Shown: piece after piece, positions 1-13,010 of the stretch
Position numbering within the stretch: position 1 is the first letter of the stretch
Layout of the letters: each line of letters starts with the position of its first letter
Assembly: GCA_902623585.1 (NCBI GenBank)
Contig: CACNUO010000006.1
Location: 1 to 64,000 of the forward strand
Source of the DNA: an uncultured Alphaproteobacteria bacterium
Lineage (GTDB): Bacteria > Pseudomonadota > Alphaproteobacteria > HIMB59 > GCA-002718135
Direction: 5' to 3'
Length of the DNA: 64,000 nucleotides
Made by a program: the position numbers and the translations under genes
Notes under the pieces: model-generated
Databases searched by the model: none
What the model was told of the DNA's origin: nothing
Seen by the model: the letters and a program-made list of their open reading frames with translations, nothing else

Positions 1-346
1 TAAAAAATTCTGCAGTAAAATACTTATGGTCTTTATTTCGTTTACGTACAGATAATGAGATTATTTTTTTTGTGACTGCAATTCTTAATAGGTGGTCGTA
101 ATTTTTAATTTTAGAATATTTATTTAAAAAATTGATTAAAAAATTTTTTGAAATTTTAATATCAATGCCAAAATATCTTAAATCTTTATTTAGTTTTTTT
201 AAATGCTGATCAACTAAGATAAAATTTGGCTCTTTGCCAAATAGTCTAATGGTTGTAAAGATGCCCTTGTATCCCCAAAGAGAATTGAACTTAAGTAATT
301 TAAAATTCTTAGCGTGAAAGGATTTTTTTAATAAGATATTTTCCAT
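1..346 (-). CDS. Aminotransferase class IV-like protein, N-terminal part (candidate 4-amino-4-deoxychorismate lyase), truncated by window edge
   Basis: Manual minus-strand translation MENILLKKSFHAKNFKLLKFNSLWGYKGIFTTIRLFGKEPNFILVDQHLKKLNKDLRYFGIDIKI..., open to base 1; directly follows pabA/pabB; start codon uncertain. Confidence 0.6.
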   Translation of the reverse strand, partial: MENILLKKSFHAKNFKLLKFNSLWGYKGIFTTIRLFGKEPNFILVDQHLKKLNKDLRYFGIDIKISKNFLINFLNKYSKIKNYDHLLRIAVTKKIISLSVRKRNKDHKYFTAEFF

Positions 347-866
347 GTGGAGTTAAAAATGAGTCTGGGTGAAACTGTAATCCATAGACTTTATTAATAT
401 CATCTTCAACCGCCATTGCTACCTTTGTTTTTACACAACGCATTGTAATTATCATTGATTGAGAAACAAATGGTTCAGCCATTTTTAAGGAATGATATCG
501 ACCTCCAAGGAAATTAAAATTTTTTTTAAAAATTGATTTATCGTTAGTAACTTTAATATGACTCTGATAACCATGAAGAATATTTTTTTGTTGAATTATT
601 TTAGCCCCTTCACAAAAAACTATTTGTTGGAAACCTAAACATATTCCTAATATTTTTTTCTTTCCTTTATATTTATTATAAATCTTAGTTGTTAATGGAT
701 AATCTTTTGGCTCACCAGGGCCTGGTGAAAGAACGATGGTCGAAGATCTTTCTAGTTTTGTTTGATCGATTTCATAATAATTTGAAACAAATGTTGGCTC
801 AATGCTATCTAGTAGATGAGCTAAATTGTATGTGAATGAATCTTCGTGATCGATGAGATAAATCAT
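309..866 (-). CDS. pabA: Glutamine amidotransferase, anthranilate/aminodeoxychorismate synthase component II
   Basis: Class I GATase motifs LSPGPGEP, GICLGFQ, GLQFHPDS; next to component I gene. Confidence 0.85.
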   Translation of the reverse strand: MIYLIDHEDSFTYNLAHLLDSIEPTFVSNYYEIDQTKLERSSTIVLSPGPGEPKDYPLTTKIYNKYKGKKKILGICLGFQQIVFCEGAKIIQQKNILHGYQSHIKVTNDKSIFKKNFNFLGGRYHSLKMAEPFVSQSMIITMRCVKTKVAMAVEDDINKVYGLQFHPDSFLTPHGKYLIKKILSR

Positions 867-2071
867 TAATTAAATAGATCTAAAAGTGATTTAGCTTTAA
901 TATAATTTTCATTATATTCTTTTTTTGCGGTACTGCCTAAGATCACACCACTAGCAACTGATAATTCGATATCATTTTTAAAATTAAGTAGTGTTCTAAT
1001 CATTATATTAAATCGCATATCACCATTTGAATGTATAATTCCAAAACTGCCTGTATAAATATTTCTGTCAAATTTTTCTTTTCTATTTAGAAGTTGAATA
1101 GTACTAATTTTTGGACAACCAATGACTGAACCACCTGGCATTAAAGAAGAAATTATATCATGGTTACTCATTTTATTTTTTATAACTCCCTTGATTGTCG
1201 TAACGTAATGAAAAAGATCTCGATACTCCTCAACTTTTTTTAGTTTATCTATTTTTACAGATCCAGTTTTACAAATTTTAGACAGATCATTTCTTTCCAT
1301 ATCAACAATCATATTATGTTCTTTAGTTTCTTTTTCATTTCTTCTAAAGAATGTGAGAGCTTTATTTTTATTTAACTGCTTTGTTTTTCTTAATGTTCCA
1401 GCAATAGGTTTAGTTCTAATTGTGTTATTTTTTTTCAATATGAGTGTCTCTGGTGAACAACTTATGATATTATAGTCTTTATCCCTGATAAGAAAACTTT
1501 CAGGCGATTCATTCATTTTCATTAGCTTCCAAAAAAGATCAATAGAATTGATATTACCTTTTTTCGAATATGTTTGAGCTATTTTAATTTGATAAGTTTT
1601 TCCCTGTTTAATATTTTTAGAGAAATCATTAAATATCTTAGAGTACTGCTTTAAAGATAAATTAAGATTAAACTTTTTATTTAACTGTAAATATTTTTTT
1701 GTATTTATACTTATATTTCTAAAATTGGCTTTAATGCTTTTGATTATTATTTTTTTACCAATACTAATTTTAGTTTGTGACTTGTAAAATACACCGCTAT
1801 GAAAATTTTTAGATCGCTGTTTTGGTAACTTTATTCCTATATTTTCACAAAGAAGTTTATAACCAAAGAAACCAACATAACAATTCAATTCTTCAATCTT
1901 AGATTTTTTTGATTTTGATTGGATATTAAGAAAATATTTTAGATTTTTTTTATTAATAATAACTCTTCTAGAAAAATCAGTATAGATGTCATAACCCTTA
2001 TCAGTTTTATAAATTATAAGAGGTTTATCTGATTGATATAGTCTATTTAGATATTCTTTATTGTTCAGCAC
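866..2071 (-). CDS. pabB: Aminodeoxychorismate synthase component I / chorismate-binding enzyme
   Basis: Chorismate-binding motifs KTKPIAGTLRK-like (RTKPIAGT), MIVDMERNDLS, MPGGSVIGCPK. Confidence 0.85.
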   Translation of the reverse strand: MLNNKEYLNRLYQSDKPLIIYKTDKGYDIYTDFSRRVIINKKNLKYFLNIQSKSKKSKIEELNCYVGFFGYKLLCENIGIKLPKQRSKNFHSGVFYKSQTKISIGKKIIIKSIKANFRNISINTKKYLQLNKKFNLNLSLKQYSKIFNDFSKNIKQGKTYQIKIAQTYSKKGNINSIDLFWKLMKMNESPESFLIRDKDYNIISCSPETLILKKNNTIRTKPIAGTLRKTKQLNKNKALTFFRRNEKETKEHNMIVDMERNDLSKICKTGSVKIDKLKKVEEYRDLFHYVTTIKGVIKNKMSNHDIISSLMPGGSVIGCPKISTIQLLNRKEKFDRNIYTGSFGIIHSNGDMRFNIMIRTLLNFKNDIELSVASGVILGSTAKKEYNENYIKAKSLLDLFN

Positions 2072-2099
2072 TTGATTCTATTATAATTAGGATACTTAT

Positions 2100-2522
2100 A
2101 TGAAAAGTTTTTTTACTAAAATATTCTTTTTTGGCTTAACAGTCACATGGTCTTTAGGTCTTTTTGCACATGGAACTATCATTTTTCCAAATGTAGAACA
2201 TGGTGATGGTTACATTGATGTTAAGATATATGACTCAAAAGAGAGCTTTTTGGATGAAGAATTAGCAATTGAGAGCGTTAGAAAAAGAGTGCAAAAGGGT
2301 GAGGTTGTAGTTCCTTTGAGTAAGATACATGAAGGAAAAATAGCAATTGTTGCCTATCACGATGAAGATTCAGATGGAAAATTAAAGACTGGATTATTCT
2401 GGAGACCAAAAGAAGGTTTTGCCTTTAGTAATAATTATCAACCAAAAGGTCCCCCATCATTTGAAAAAGCTGCAATCATTTTAGTTCATGGCGAACCCGT
2501 GGTAATAGAACTTAATTATTAA
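2100..2522 (+). CDS. Exported DUF2141-like protein
   Basis: N-terminal signal peptide; VAYHDEDSDGKLKTGLFWRPKEGFAFSNN typical of DUF2141. Confidence 0.7.
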   Translation: MKSFFTKIFFFGLTVTWSLGLFAHGTIIFPNVEHGDGYIDVKIYDSKESFLDEELAIESVRKRVQKGEVVVPLSKIHEGKIAIVAYHDEDSDGKLKTGLFWRPKEGFAFSNNYQPKGPPSFEKAAIILVHGEPVVIELNY

Positions 2523-2530
2523 AAAATATA

Positions 2531-3916
2531 TTGATGTCATTACAGTTACAAAACACATTAAGTGGTAAAAAAGAATTTTTTAAACCAGTTAATCCAGATC
2601 ATGTAAGAATATATGCTTGCGGTCCAACTGTTTACAATTTTGCGCACATAGGTAATGCGCGTATGGCAGTTGTAAATGATTTATTAGTCCGTGTATTAAA
2701 AACACAATTTAAACAAGTGACCTATGTATCTAATATCACTGATATTGATGACAAAATAATAGAAGCTTCTAAAGAAACAGGTGAGGACATTAGTGTTATC
2801 ACAAATAAATATACAGAGATTTACAATAATGACATGAGTGCACTTGGTGTTAATCTTCCTGATATTCAGCCAAGGGCAACTGATCATATTAAAGAAATGA
2901 TCGAGTTGATAAAAAAATTAATTGATGAAAATAAAGCTTATGAAAAAGAGGGTCATGTTTTATTTCATGTGCCAAGTTTTGATAATTATGGAATTCTTTC
3001 AAAAAGAAATAGAGAAGAACAAATAGCTGGAAGCCGTGTTGAAATAGCGCCATTCAAAAAAGATCCAGCAGATTTTATTTTATGGAAACCATCTCCCTCA
3101 CCCTTACCTGGTTGGGATTCACCTTGGGGATTTGGAAGACCAGGATGGCATTTAGAATGCTCAGTTATGTCAGAAAAATCATTAGGTCTTCCTTTTGATA
3201 TCCATAGCGGTGGTATTGACTTGGTGTTTCCGCATCATGAAAATGAAATAGCACAAACTTGTTCTATATCTGAAAATAAAGATCCTAAAGATTTTGCAAC
3301 TTATTGGTTTCATAATGGATTTGTTAATGTTGAGGGAGAAAAAATGTCAAAGTCAATTGGCAATATTAGACTCGTTCATGATCTCAATAAAAAATACAAG
3401 GGAGAGGTTTTGCGATTAACATTGTTGTCAGCTCATTACAAACAGCCATTGAACTGGACAGAAGAAATCATTGAACAAAATAGCAAAATGATAGATCGAC
3501 TTTATAGAGTTCTATTAGAGCTGTCAGAAGTTGGAATAGATTCTAACTTACCTTCTGATTCTATTATGGAATCATTTTTAGATGATTTGAATACACCTAA
3601 AGTCATTGCAAAACTTAATGAAGAAGCAAATGATGCTTCATCTGCATCTGATGAAAGAAAAAAAGAAATCAAAAAAAATCTTCTTTCTGCCGGTAAAATA
3701 TTAGGTATTCTTGAAGATGATCCAGGAAATTGGTTAGGTTATAATCAAAAAGATACTGAAAATGCTGAAGAAATTGAAAGGTTGATAAATGAACGTAATG
3801 AAGCTAGACGCAGTAAAAATTTTAATTTGGCAGATACTATTAGGAACACATTAAAAGATAAAGGCATAGAAATAGAAGATACTGATAAAGGAACGATTTG
3901 GCGGAAATCTAGATGA
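2531..3916 (+). CDS. cysS: Cysteinyl-tRNA synthetase
   Basis: [45 protein letters not shown]. Confidence 0.97.
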   Translation: MMSLQLQNTLSGKKEFFKPVNPDHVRIYACGPTVYNFAHIGNARMAVVNDLLVRVLKTQFKQVTYVSNITDIDDKIIEASKETGEDISVITNKYTEIYNNDMSALGVNLPDIQPRATDHIKEMIELIKKLIDENKAYEKEGHVLFHVPSFDNYGILSKRNREEQIAGSRVEIAPFKKDPADFILWKPSPSPLPGWDSPWGFGRPGWHLECSVMSEKSLGLPFDIHSGGIDLVFPHHENEIAQTCSISENKDPKDFATYWFHNGFVNVEGEKMSKSIGNIRLVHDLNKKYKGEVLRLTLLSAHYKQPLNWTEEIIEQNSKMIDRLYRVLLELSEVGIDSNLPSDSIMESFLDDLNTPKVIAKLNEEANDASSASDERKKEIKKNLLSAGKILGILEDDPGNWLGYNQKDTENAEEIERLINERNEARRSKNFNLADTIRNTLKDKGIEIEDTDKGTIWRKSR

Positions 3917-5838
3917 GTGAAAAGATAATAATTACATTTCCAGATGGAAATAAAAAGGAAGTCGATAAAGGCCTCAATGGTCTTGAATTGGCATCACAAA
4001 TTTCTAAGTCTCTTGCCAAAGAATCAGTTGCTATAAAAATTAATAATGAGATAAAAGATATTGGTTTACCTATTAATGGTAATGCATCTGTAGCGATTTT
4101 AAAAAGAGATAGCAAGGAAGCACTTGAATTAATACGACATGATTGTGCTCATGTAATGGCAGAAGCTGTCCAGGAATTATTCCCTGGAACACAAGTTACA
4201 ATTGGTCCAGCAATTGAAAATGGTTTTTATTATGATTTTGCAAGAGATGAACCTTTTACTGTTGCAGATCTTCCAAAAATTGAAAAGAAGATGCACGATA
4301 TAATTCAAAGAAATAAAAATTTCATAAGAGAAGTGTGGTCTAAAGAGGAATCGATAAAATATTTTAAAGACAAAGGTGAAGACTATAAAGTTGAACTAAT
4401 TAATGATCTGCCTGATAATGAGGAAATTAGTATTTACAAACAAGGTGATTGGTTAGACTTGTGCCGAGGCCCTCATATGGTTTCAACAAAACAAATTGGT
4501 AAAGCATTTAAGTTAATGAAAGTTGCTGGCGCTTACTGGCGAGGTGATTCATCTAATACAATGCTAACAAGAATTTATGGAACAGCCTGGGCAACAGAAA
4601 AGGATCTTGAACAACACCTTTTACAAATTGAAGAAGCAGAAAAAAGAGATCACCGAAAACTAGGAAGAGAAATGGATTTATTTCATTTTCAGGAAGAGGC
4701 TCCTGGAGCGGTGTTTTGGCATCCTAAGGGTTGGACACTATTCCAATCGCTAATAAATTATATGCGAAACAGACAAGACAAGGCAGGTTATGTAGAAACA
4801 AATACGCCAGATATGATGGATAAGTCTCTATGGGAAACGTCTGGTCACTGGGACAAATTTAGTGACATGATGTTTAGAACTGAAGCAAAAGACGATAAAA
4901 TTTATGCTATCAAACCAATGAATTGCCCTGGTGCTGTAGAAATTTTTAAACAAGGATTAAAAAGTTATAGAGACTTACCATTTCTATTATCTGAATTCGG
5001 AAAAGTACATCGTTATGAACCATCAGGGGCTCTTCATGGATTAATGAGGGTGAGAGCATTCACACAAGACGATGCACATATATTTTGTACAGAAGATCAA
5101 ATTACACAAGAGAGTAAAACGGTATGTGATTTGATACTTAGTATCTATAAGGACTTTGGTTTCGATAATGTTAGAATTAAATTTTCTGACCGTCCTGAAA
5201 AACGCGTAGGGGATGATGCTATTTGGGATAAAGCTGAGGCTGCATTAATGCAAGCCATGGAAGCAACAGGTCTTGAGTATACACTTAACCCAGGAGAAGG
5301 TGCATTTTACGGTCCAAAATTAGAGTTTGTTTTACGTGATGCAATTGGCAGAGACTGGCAATGCGGAACATTGCAAGTAGATTTAAATTTACCTGGAAGA
5401 TTGGGAGCCACTTATATTGGAGAAGATGGTAATAAAAAAATACCAGTCATGTTGCATAGAGCTCTATTTGGTTCCTTAGAGAGATTCACGGGCATTCTAA
5501 TTGAACATTATGCAGGCCATCTTCCTTTTTGGCTTTCACCATTGCAAGCTGTAGTTGCTACAATTACATCTGATACAGATGAGTATGCATATGAGGTACA
5601 AAAAGCATTAGTATCAAAAGGAATTAGGGCCGAAATAGATACACGTAATGAAAAAATTGGTTATAAAATACGTGAACACAGTAATAGTAAAGTGCCAGCA
5701 ATTATTGCTGTTGGAAAAAAAGAAGCTCAAGATAAAACAGTATCTGTTAGAAGAATTGGATCTTCTGAAACAAAGACCTTTAAATTAGAAGATATTGTTA
5801 CTAGCTTATTTAAAGAAGCAAAATCACCAATAGAATAA
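3913..5838 (+). CDS. thrS: Threonyl-tRNA synthetase
   Basis: TGS domain, [41 protein letters not shown] overlap with cysS. Confidence 0.97.
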   Translation: MSEKIIITFPDGNKKEVDKGLNGLELASQISKSLAKESVAIKINNEIKDIGLPINGNASVAILKRDSKEALELIRHDCAHVMAEAVQELFPGTQVTIGPAIENGFYYDFARDEPFTVADLPKIEKKMHDIIQRNKNFIREVWSKEESIKYFKDKGEDYKVELINDLPDNEEISIYKQGDWLDLCRGPHMVSTKQIGKAFKLMKVAGAYWRGDSSNTMLTRIYGTAWATEKDLEQHLLQIEEAEKRDHRKLGREMDLFHFQEEAPGAVFWHPKGWTLFQSLINYMRNRQDKAGYVETNTPDMMDKSLWETSGHWDKFSDMMFRTEAKDDKIYAIKPMNCPGAVEIFKQGLKSYRDLPFLLSEFGKVHRYEPSGALHGLMRVRAFTQDDAHIFCTEDQITQESKTVCDLILSIYKDFGFDNVRIKFSDRPEKRVGDDAIWDKAEAALMQAMEATGLEYTLNPGEGAFYGPKLEFVLRDAIGRDWQCGTLQVDLNLPGRLGATYIGEDGNKKIPVMLHRALFGSLERFTGILIEHYAGHLPFWLSPLQAVVATITSDTDEYAYEVQKALVSKGIRAEIDTRNEKIGYKIREHSNSKVPAIIAVGKKEAQDKTVSVRRIGSSETKTFKLEDIVTSLFKEAKSPIE

Positions 5839-5841
5839 AAA

Positions 5842-6843
5842 ATGAATAACATGCAAGGCAAGTTTCCAAGTACAAGACTTAGACGTAATAGAATGAAAGA
5901 ATTTTCTCGTCGTTTAGTTGCTGAAAATACACTTAGTGTTAATGATTTAATCTTGCCTCTATTTGTATGCGAGGGAAACAAGGTTGATGATCCTATTAAT
6001 TCGATGCCTGGTGTAAGCAGATACTCTATTGATAAACTTTTAAGTGAAGTAGAAAAAGCTGTTAAATTTAATATTCCTGCTATTGCAATTTTTCCGCAAA
6101 TTGAAAGTGGCCTTAAAAATTCTGAGGGAAGTTTAGCTGTAGATGAAAACAATTTGGTGTGCAGATCAATTAAAAGTATCAAAAAAGATTTTCCAAATAT
6201 TGGTATTGTATGTGATGTTGCGTTAGATCCTTTTACTGATCATGGGCATGATGGTTTAGTTATAAATGATAAAATAGATAATGATAAAACTTTGGAGGTT
6301 TTGGAACAACAAGCTCTAGTCCAAGCAAATGCTGGTTGTGATGTAATCGCCCCGTCGGATATGATGGATGGAAGAGTGGGGAGAATAAGAACAGCATTAG
6401 ATTCAAACAATTTAGCAGATACCCTTATTCTCTCTTATGCTGCAAAATATGCTTCAGGTTTTTATGGACCTTTTAGAGATGCTATAGGTTCTGGTTCTAA
6501 TTTGGGTAAAGATGGTAAATTAACATATCAAATGGATCCATCAAACAGTGATGAAGCTATTAGAGAAGCTGGATTAGATATAAGTGAAGGTGCAGATATG
6601 GTAATGGTTAAACCTGGTATGCCTTATCTTGATATTATTTCTAGAATAAAATCAGAATTTAAAGTTCCAACTTTTGCCTACCAAGTATCCGGTGAATATT
6701 CGATGATAAAAGAGTCAATTAATAAAGGTTGGCTTAATGAAAAAGTTGTAATGGAATCTCTTTTATCTTTTAAAAGAGCTGGGGCAAATGGTATACTGAC
6801 TTACTTCGCATTAGAAGTTGCTGAAAAATTAAAAAATGAATAA
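5842..6843 (+). CDS. hemB: Delta-aminolevulinic acid dehydratase (porphobilinogen synthase)
   Basis: [58 protein letters not shown]. Confidence 0.97.
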   Translation: MNNMQGKFPSTRLRRNRMKEFSRRLVAENTLSVNDLILPLFVCEGNKVDDPINSMPGVSRYSIDKLLSEVEKAVKFNIPAIAIFPQIESGLKNSEGSLAVDENNLVCRSIKSIKKDFPNIGIVCDVALDPFTDHGHDGLVINDKIDNDKTLEVLEQQALVQANAGCDVIAPSDMMDGRVGRIRTALDSNNLADTLILSYAAKYASGFYGPFRDAIGSGSNLGKDGKLTYQMDPSNSDEAIREAGLDISEGADMVMVKPGMPYLDIISRIKSEFKVPTFAYQVSGEYSMIKESINKGWLNEKVVMESLLSFKRAGANGILTYFALEVAEKLKNE

Positions 6844-7309
6844 CATTCAATTTGAAAAAAGAAAATCTATAGAACAAGTTGAAGAGTCAAATGAGCTTGC
6901 TCCGAAATTTGATTCAAATGGTCTAATACCCGTTGTAACAACAGATTTTTCATCTGGTGAACTACTTATGCAAGGTTATATGAATGAAGAAGCCTTTAAA
7001 AAAACTATAAGTTTGGGTGAAGCTGTTTATTTTTCTAGAAGTAGAAATACCCTTTGGCACAAAGGTAAAACAAGTGGATTAACGCAGAAGATAAAAGAAA
7101 TAAGAATTGATGATGATCAAGATTGTGTTTGGTTAAGGGTTGATGTCAAAGGTGGTGCTAGTTGTCATGTAGGATATAGATCATGTTTTTATAGAAGTAT
7201 TCCATTGGATAACTCTAGCTCTAAAGTTGTTCTTAAATTTGAAGAGAAAGAAAAAGTTTTTGATCCTGAAGAAGTATATAAAGGTGCTCCAAATCCTACT
7301 AAACTATAA
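6836..7309 (+). CDS. hisI: Phosphoribosyl-AMP cyclohydrolase
   Basis: [50 protein letters not shown]. Confidence 0.95.
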   Translation: MNNIQFEKRKSIEQVEESNELAPKFDSNGLIPVVTTDFSSGELLMQGYMNEEAFKKTISLGEAVYFSRSRNTLWHKGKTSGLTQKIKEIRIDDDQDCVWLRVDVKGGASCHVGYRSCFYRSIPLDNSSSKVVLKFEEKEKVFDPEEVYKGAPNPTKL

Positions 7310-7899
7310 TGTCAGACAAATTAAAGTTTATTGAAACTAGTAAACTTCCAACAGATATTGGAGAGTTCACTGTACATGCCTTTACAGATGAAAATGAATC
7401 TAAGGATCATTTAGCAATATGTATGGGTGACTTGCTTATCGATGAACCAGTTTTATCAAGAATTCATTCGCAATGTATTACAGGCGAATCTTTTTTTAGT
7501 ATGAGATGTGATTGTAGATTCCAACTAACTGAGTCATTAAAACAAATTGCTCAGATTGGAAGAGGGGTTATTTTCTATCTTCAACAAGAAGGGAGAGGCA
7601 TTGGTCTTTCAAATAAAATTAAAGCATATAGTTTACAAGACAAGGGATTAGATACTGTTGAGGCTAACCATCAACTAGGTTTCAAAGATGATGAAAGAAC
7701 ATATGAAAATATAGCTGGAATGGTAAAATATTTAGCAATCAAAGAATTAGATTTGATGACAAATAATCCAAAAAAAATAAAAGCGCTTGAAGATATGGGT
7801 ATCAAAGTAAATCAAAGAGTTCCTATTTTGTCAGATACCAATAAGTATAATGAAAAATATATCTCAACTAAGAAAAGTAAACTTGGTCATTTAATCTAA
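7309..7899 (+). CDS. ribA: GTP cyclohydrolase II
   Basis: RIHSQCITGESFFSMRCDC, FYLQQEGRGIGLSNKIKAY, MTNNPKK. Confidence 0.95.
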   Translation: MSDKLKFIETSKLPTDIGEFTVHAFTDENESKDHLAICMGDLLIDEPVLSRIHSQCITGESFFSMRCDCRFQLTESLKQIAQIGRGVIFYLQQEGRGIGLSNKIKAYSLQDKGLDTVEANHQLGFKDDERTYENIAGMVKYLAIKELDLMTNNPKKIKALEDMGIKVNQRVPILSDTNKYNEKYISTKKSKLGHLI

Positions 7900-8304
7900 G
7901 TGGAAGCGGATAATTTAATTAAAAAACTCAATATGATTAGTCATCCTGAAGGAGGGCATTATGTTGAAAATTTTAAGAATGATAATGTTAGTCAAATTTA
8001 TTACCTATTAAAAAAGAGCGAAAAATCACATTGGCATCGATTAACTAAAAATGAAATATTACATTTTTATTCAGGAGATCCTCTTGAAGTTTTCACATCG
8101 AATGACGGAATTAATTATGAAGTTTTTTCTTTAGGGTCAGATCATAATTATATTTACACCGTAACAGCAAACACATGGTTTGCGATGAGATCTTCTGGTG
8201 CTTTCAGTTTAATTGGATGCACTGTCGCACCTGCTTTTGATTTTGATGATTTTGAACTTGCGCCTGCGACGTGGAGACCTAAAAATTTTAAAATTGAGTT
8301 ATAG
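7900..8304 (+). CDS. Cupin family protein (DUF985-like), GTG start
   Basis: HPEGGHYVENF...IYYLLKKSEKSHWHRLTKNEILHFYSGDPLEV cupin motif. Confidence 0.85.
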   Translation: MEADNLIKKLNMISHPEGGHYVENFKNDNVSQIYYLLKKSEKSHWHRLTKNEILHFYSGDPLEVFTSNDGINYEVFSLGSDHNYIYTVTANTWFAMRSSGAFSLIGCTVAPAFDFDDFELAPATWRPKNFKIEL

Positions 8305-8364
8305 TTTTCACTTTTCTTTAATTTAAATTCTTTATATATTAGTATTAAATAACGGAGGTTCTAA

Positions 8365-10500
<2,136 letters not shown>

Positions 10501-10519
10501 AAATAATTTAAATTAATTT

Positions 10520-10549
10520 AAAAGTGGAACTCTAAGTTCCACTTTTTTT
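10520..10549 (+). terminator. Rho-independent terminator downstream of katG
   Basis: Perfect hairpin AAAAGTGGAACT-CTA-AGTTCCACTTTT followed by T-run. Confidence 0.92.
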
Positions 10550-10883
10550 ATTTTGGCATATTGGTTGCCCCAGTTTCTAATGAAATTATTTTGCCATCTT
10601 TATATTTGTATACCGCCATCACAGCTTGTGTGTTGCCATCTTTAAAAGTAACGAAAGAGTGATATATCCCAATCTCGTCATTTTCGTATACAATTCTAGA
10701 CTTATCATCATTAATGTCGTCACTCATAGCCCAGCCTATAACGTCAGACTTTGATAAAACATTACCACTAGAATGCATTGTAAATTTGAAATCATCATGG
10801 ATAATTTCGTTCATTCCTGCTTCATCTTTTTCATTAAAAACCTTCATGTATTTTTCTAGTATTGACATATTTTCTCCTAGCAA
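10548..10883 (-). CDS. SnoaL/NTF2-like fold small protein
   Basis: Short ORF MSILEKYMKVFNEKDEAGMNEIIHDDFKFTMHSSG...; NTF2-like pattern; true start probably the internal MSILEK. Confidence 0.55.
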   Translation of the reverse strand: MLGENMSILEKYMKVFNEKDEAGMNEIIHDDFKFTMHSSGNVLSKSDVIGWAMSDDINDDKSRIVYENDEIGIYHSFVTFKDGNTQAVMAVYKYKDGKIISLETGATNMPK

Positions 10884-10923
10884 AAATAAAGTATATAGGA
10901 ATTTTTTTTAAATAAGTATTTAA

Positions 10924-11895
10924 TTATCTTTCTTTGATGTAAGGTTGTCCAATAGCGTTAGGAGCTATCGCTTTACCAACAAAACCAGCAAGTAAAACAA
11001 CTGTTAATACATATGGTATTGCCTGAATTAACTGTACTGGTATTTCACCTATCGCAGGTAATTCTACTCCTTGCAATCTAATTTGAAGTGCATCGGTAAA
11101 TCCAAAAAGTAAACAAGCAACTAGGGCAGTTTTAGGATGCCACTTTCCAAAGATCATTGCTGCTAAAGCTAAGTATCCCCTTCCCGCTGACATTTCTCTA
11201 AAGAAATTTGCATTAACTGCTGTTGATAAGTGTGCGCCAGCAAAAGCAATTAAAACACCATTGATTGCTAGCGCTTTATATCTCATAGCAAAAACATTAA
11301 TACCAGCTGTATCAACAGCACTTGGGTTTTCTCCTACTGCTCTAAGTCTTAGTCCAAAACTAGTTTTAAAAACAACCCAAAACACTAATGGCACTGAAAG
11401 ATAAGCAAGATAGACAAAAATATAATGTCCACTTAATATATCACTATAGATTGTTCCTATTATTGGAACATCTCTCAAGCTTTCGGCAAAAGGAAGGTTA
11501 ACCTCTAAAAAACGCTGATCTTCATTAAGCGTTGGTGTTAGACCTGCTTGTCCAAACCAAGCCGCTGCTAATGCTGTGGTTAAACCAATTATTAAAATAT
11601 TGATTGCAACACAGGATACAACTTGATCGCCTTTATATGTAACAGATGCAAAACCATGTAACATAGATAAACTTACACATGCGATGATTGCTAGCAATAA
11701 ACCTAACCAAGGATTACCTAAAAAATAAGAACCTACTGCTGCAACAAAAGCAGCCATAAGCATTTTTCCCTCTAAACTAAAATCAATAACACCTGATCGT
11801 TCTGCAAATATTCCAGCCATCGCGGCAAAAACTAAAGGCGTTGAAATTCTTAAAGTAGAATTAATCAAAGATGCAATGTCAGATAAAAATTCCAT
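10924..11895 (-). CDS. Nucleoside-type ABC transporter permease (BmpA-associated)
   Basis: Branched-chain/nucleoside permease family; AAMAGIFAERSGVIDFSLEGKML motif; operon with BMP protein. Confidence 0.88.
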   Translation of the reverse strand: MEFLSDIASLINSTLRISTPLVFAAMAGIFAERSGVIDFSLEGKMLMAAFVAAVGSYFLGNPWLGLLLAIIACVSLSMLHGFASVTYKGDQVVSCVAINILIIGLTTALAAAWFGQAGLTPTLNEDQRFLEVNLPFAESLRDVPIIGTIYSDILSGHYIFVYLAYLSVPLVFWVVFKTSFGLRLRAVGENPSAVDTAGINVFAMRYKALAINGVLIAFAGAHLSTAVNANFFREMSAGRGYLALAAMIFGKWHPKTALVACLLFGFTDALQIRLQGVELPAIGEIPVQLIQAIPYVLTVVLLAGFVGKAIAPNAIGQPYIKER

Positions 11896-13010
11896 TATGC
11901 ACTCGCCTTTATATTTAGTCTATTGACAAAAAAGCTTTCAATTTGTGGTCTGAATAAATTTTCTAAAGCTCCACTGAATAAAATAATTACTCCCTGAACA
12001 GCAACAAACATATATCTAGTTATGTTTGGCATATCAAAAGTAACTTCAGAGCCTCCCTGGTATAAAATACCAAATAAAAATGCAGCTGGGAAAATTCCTA
12101 TTGGATGATTTCTTCCCATTAATGCAACTGCAATTCCAGTAAAGCCATAACCAGCAGGAAATCCTGCTACTATTTTATGGTGAACCCCTAATATTTCATT
12201 AACACCTAGTAATCCCGCCAAGCCTCCTGAAATACACATAGCTATGATTATATTTTTATATGGAGAAATACCTGCATAAATTGCTGCTTGTGTATTGTGC
12301 CCTACAGCCCTCATTTCATAACCCCATCTTGTTTTCCAAACTAAGAACCATACAAAAACTGAAGCTGCAATTGCTAGTAAAAAAGAAATGTTTAATGGAG
12401 AGTACCTTATCTTAATTCCAAACAGACCAGCAAAATCTTTAAAACTTGGAAACCATTGTTCTTTTGGTAAAGCAACAGTATGTGGTCCCATTTGTGCCGT
12501 GTCTCTTATTACATCGACTAGTAAGAATACCATTAATGATGCTGCTATAAAATTAAACATGATGGTGGTAATTACTACGTGACTACCTCTAGTTGCCTGG
12601 AGGTATGCAGGTATAAATGCCCAAGCTGCACCAAAAACAACAGCGCCGGCAATAGATAATAACCACACTATTGGCACAGGTAAAAAACTAAAATTTATCG
12701 CAACTAAGAAAACGCCAAGTCCACCAATATATGCTTGACCTTCTCCACCTATATTGAAAAGCCTACAATGAAATGCGACAGCAAATGCCAAACCAGTAAA
12801 TACAAAATTTGTAGTGTAGTAAAGTGTGTACGCAAAACCTTCAATATAACCAAAAGAACCATAAATGATTAATCTTACTGCTTCATAAGGATTTTCTCCT
12901 GCGATGAATATAAACAAGCCTGAAACAAGTAATGCTAAAGTTAAGTTTACGAGTGGAACAATAAGATTTGAAACCCACCAAGGTACTTTGGATTTATCTA
13001 CTGGCGCCAT
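11895..13010 (-). CDS. Nucleoside-type ABC transporter permease
   Basis: AVAFHCRLFNIGGEGQAYIGGLG, GYGFTGIAVALMGRNHP; overlaps the flanking transporter genes. Confidence 0.88.
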   Translation of the reverse strand: MAPVDKSKVPWWVSNLIVPLVNLTLALLVSGLFIFIAGENPYEAVRLIIYGSFGYIEGFAYTLYYTTNFVFTGLAFAVAFHCRLFNIGGEGQAYIGGLGVFLVAINFSFLPVPIVWLLSIAGAVVFGAAWAFIPAYLQATRGSHVVITTIMFNFIAASLMVFLLVDVIRDTAQMGPHTVALPKEQWFPSFKDFAGLFGIKIRYSPLNISFLLAIAASVFVWFLVWKTRWGYEMRAVGHNTQAAIYAGISPYKNIIIAMCISGGLAGLLGVNEILGVHHKIVAGFPAGYGFTGIAVALMGRNHPIGIFPAAFLFGILYQGGSEVTFDMPNITRYMFVAVQGVIILFSGALENLFRPQIESFFVNRLNIKASA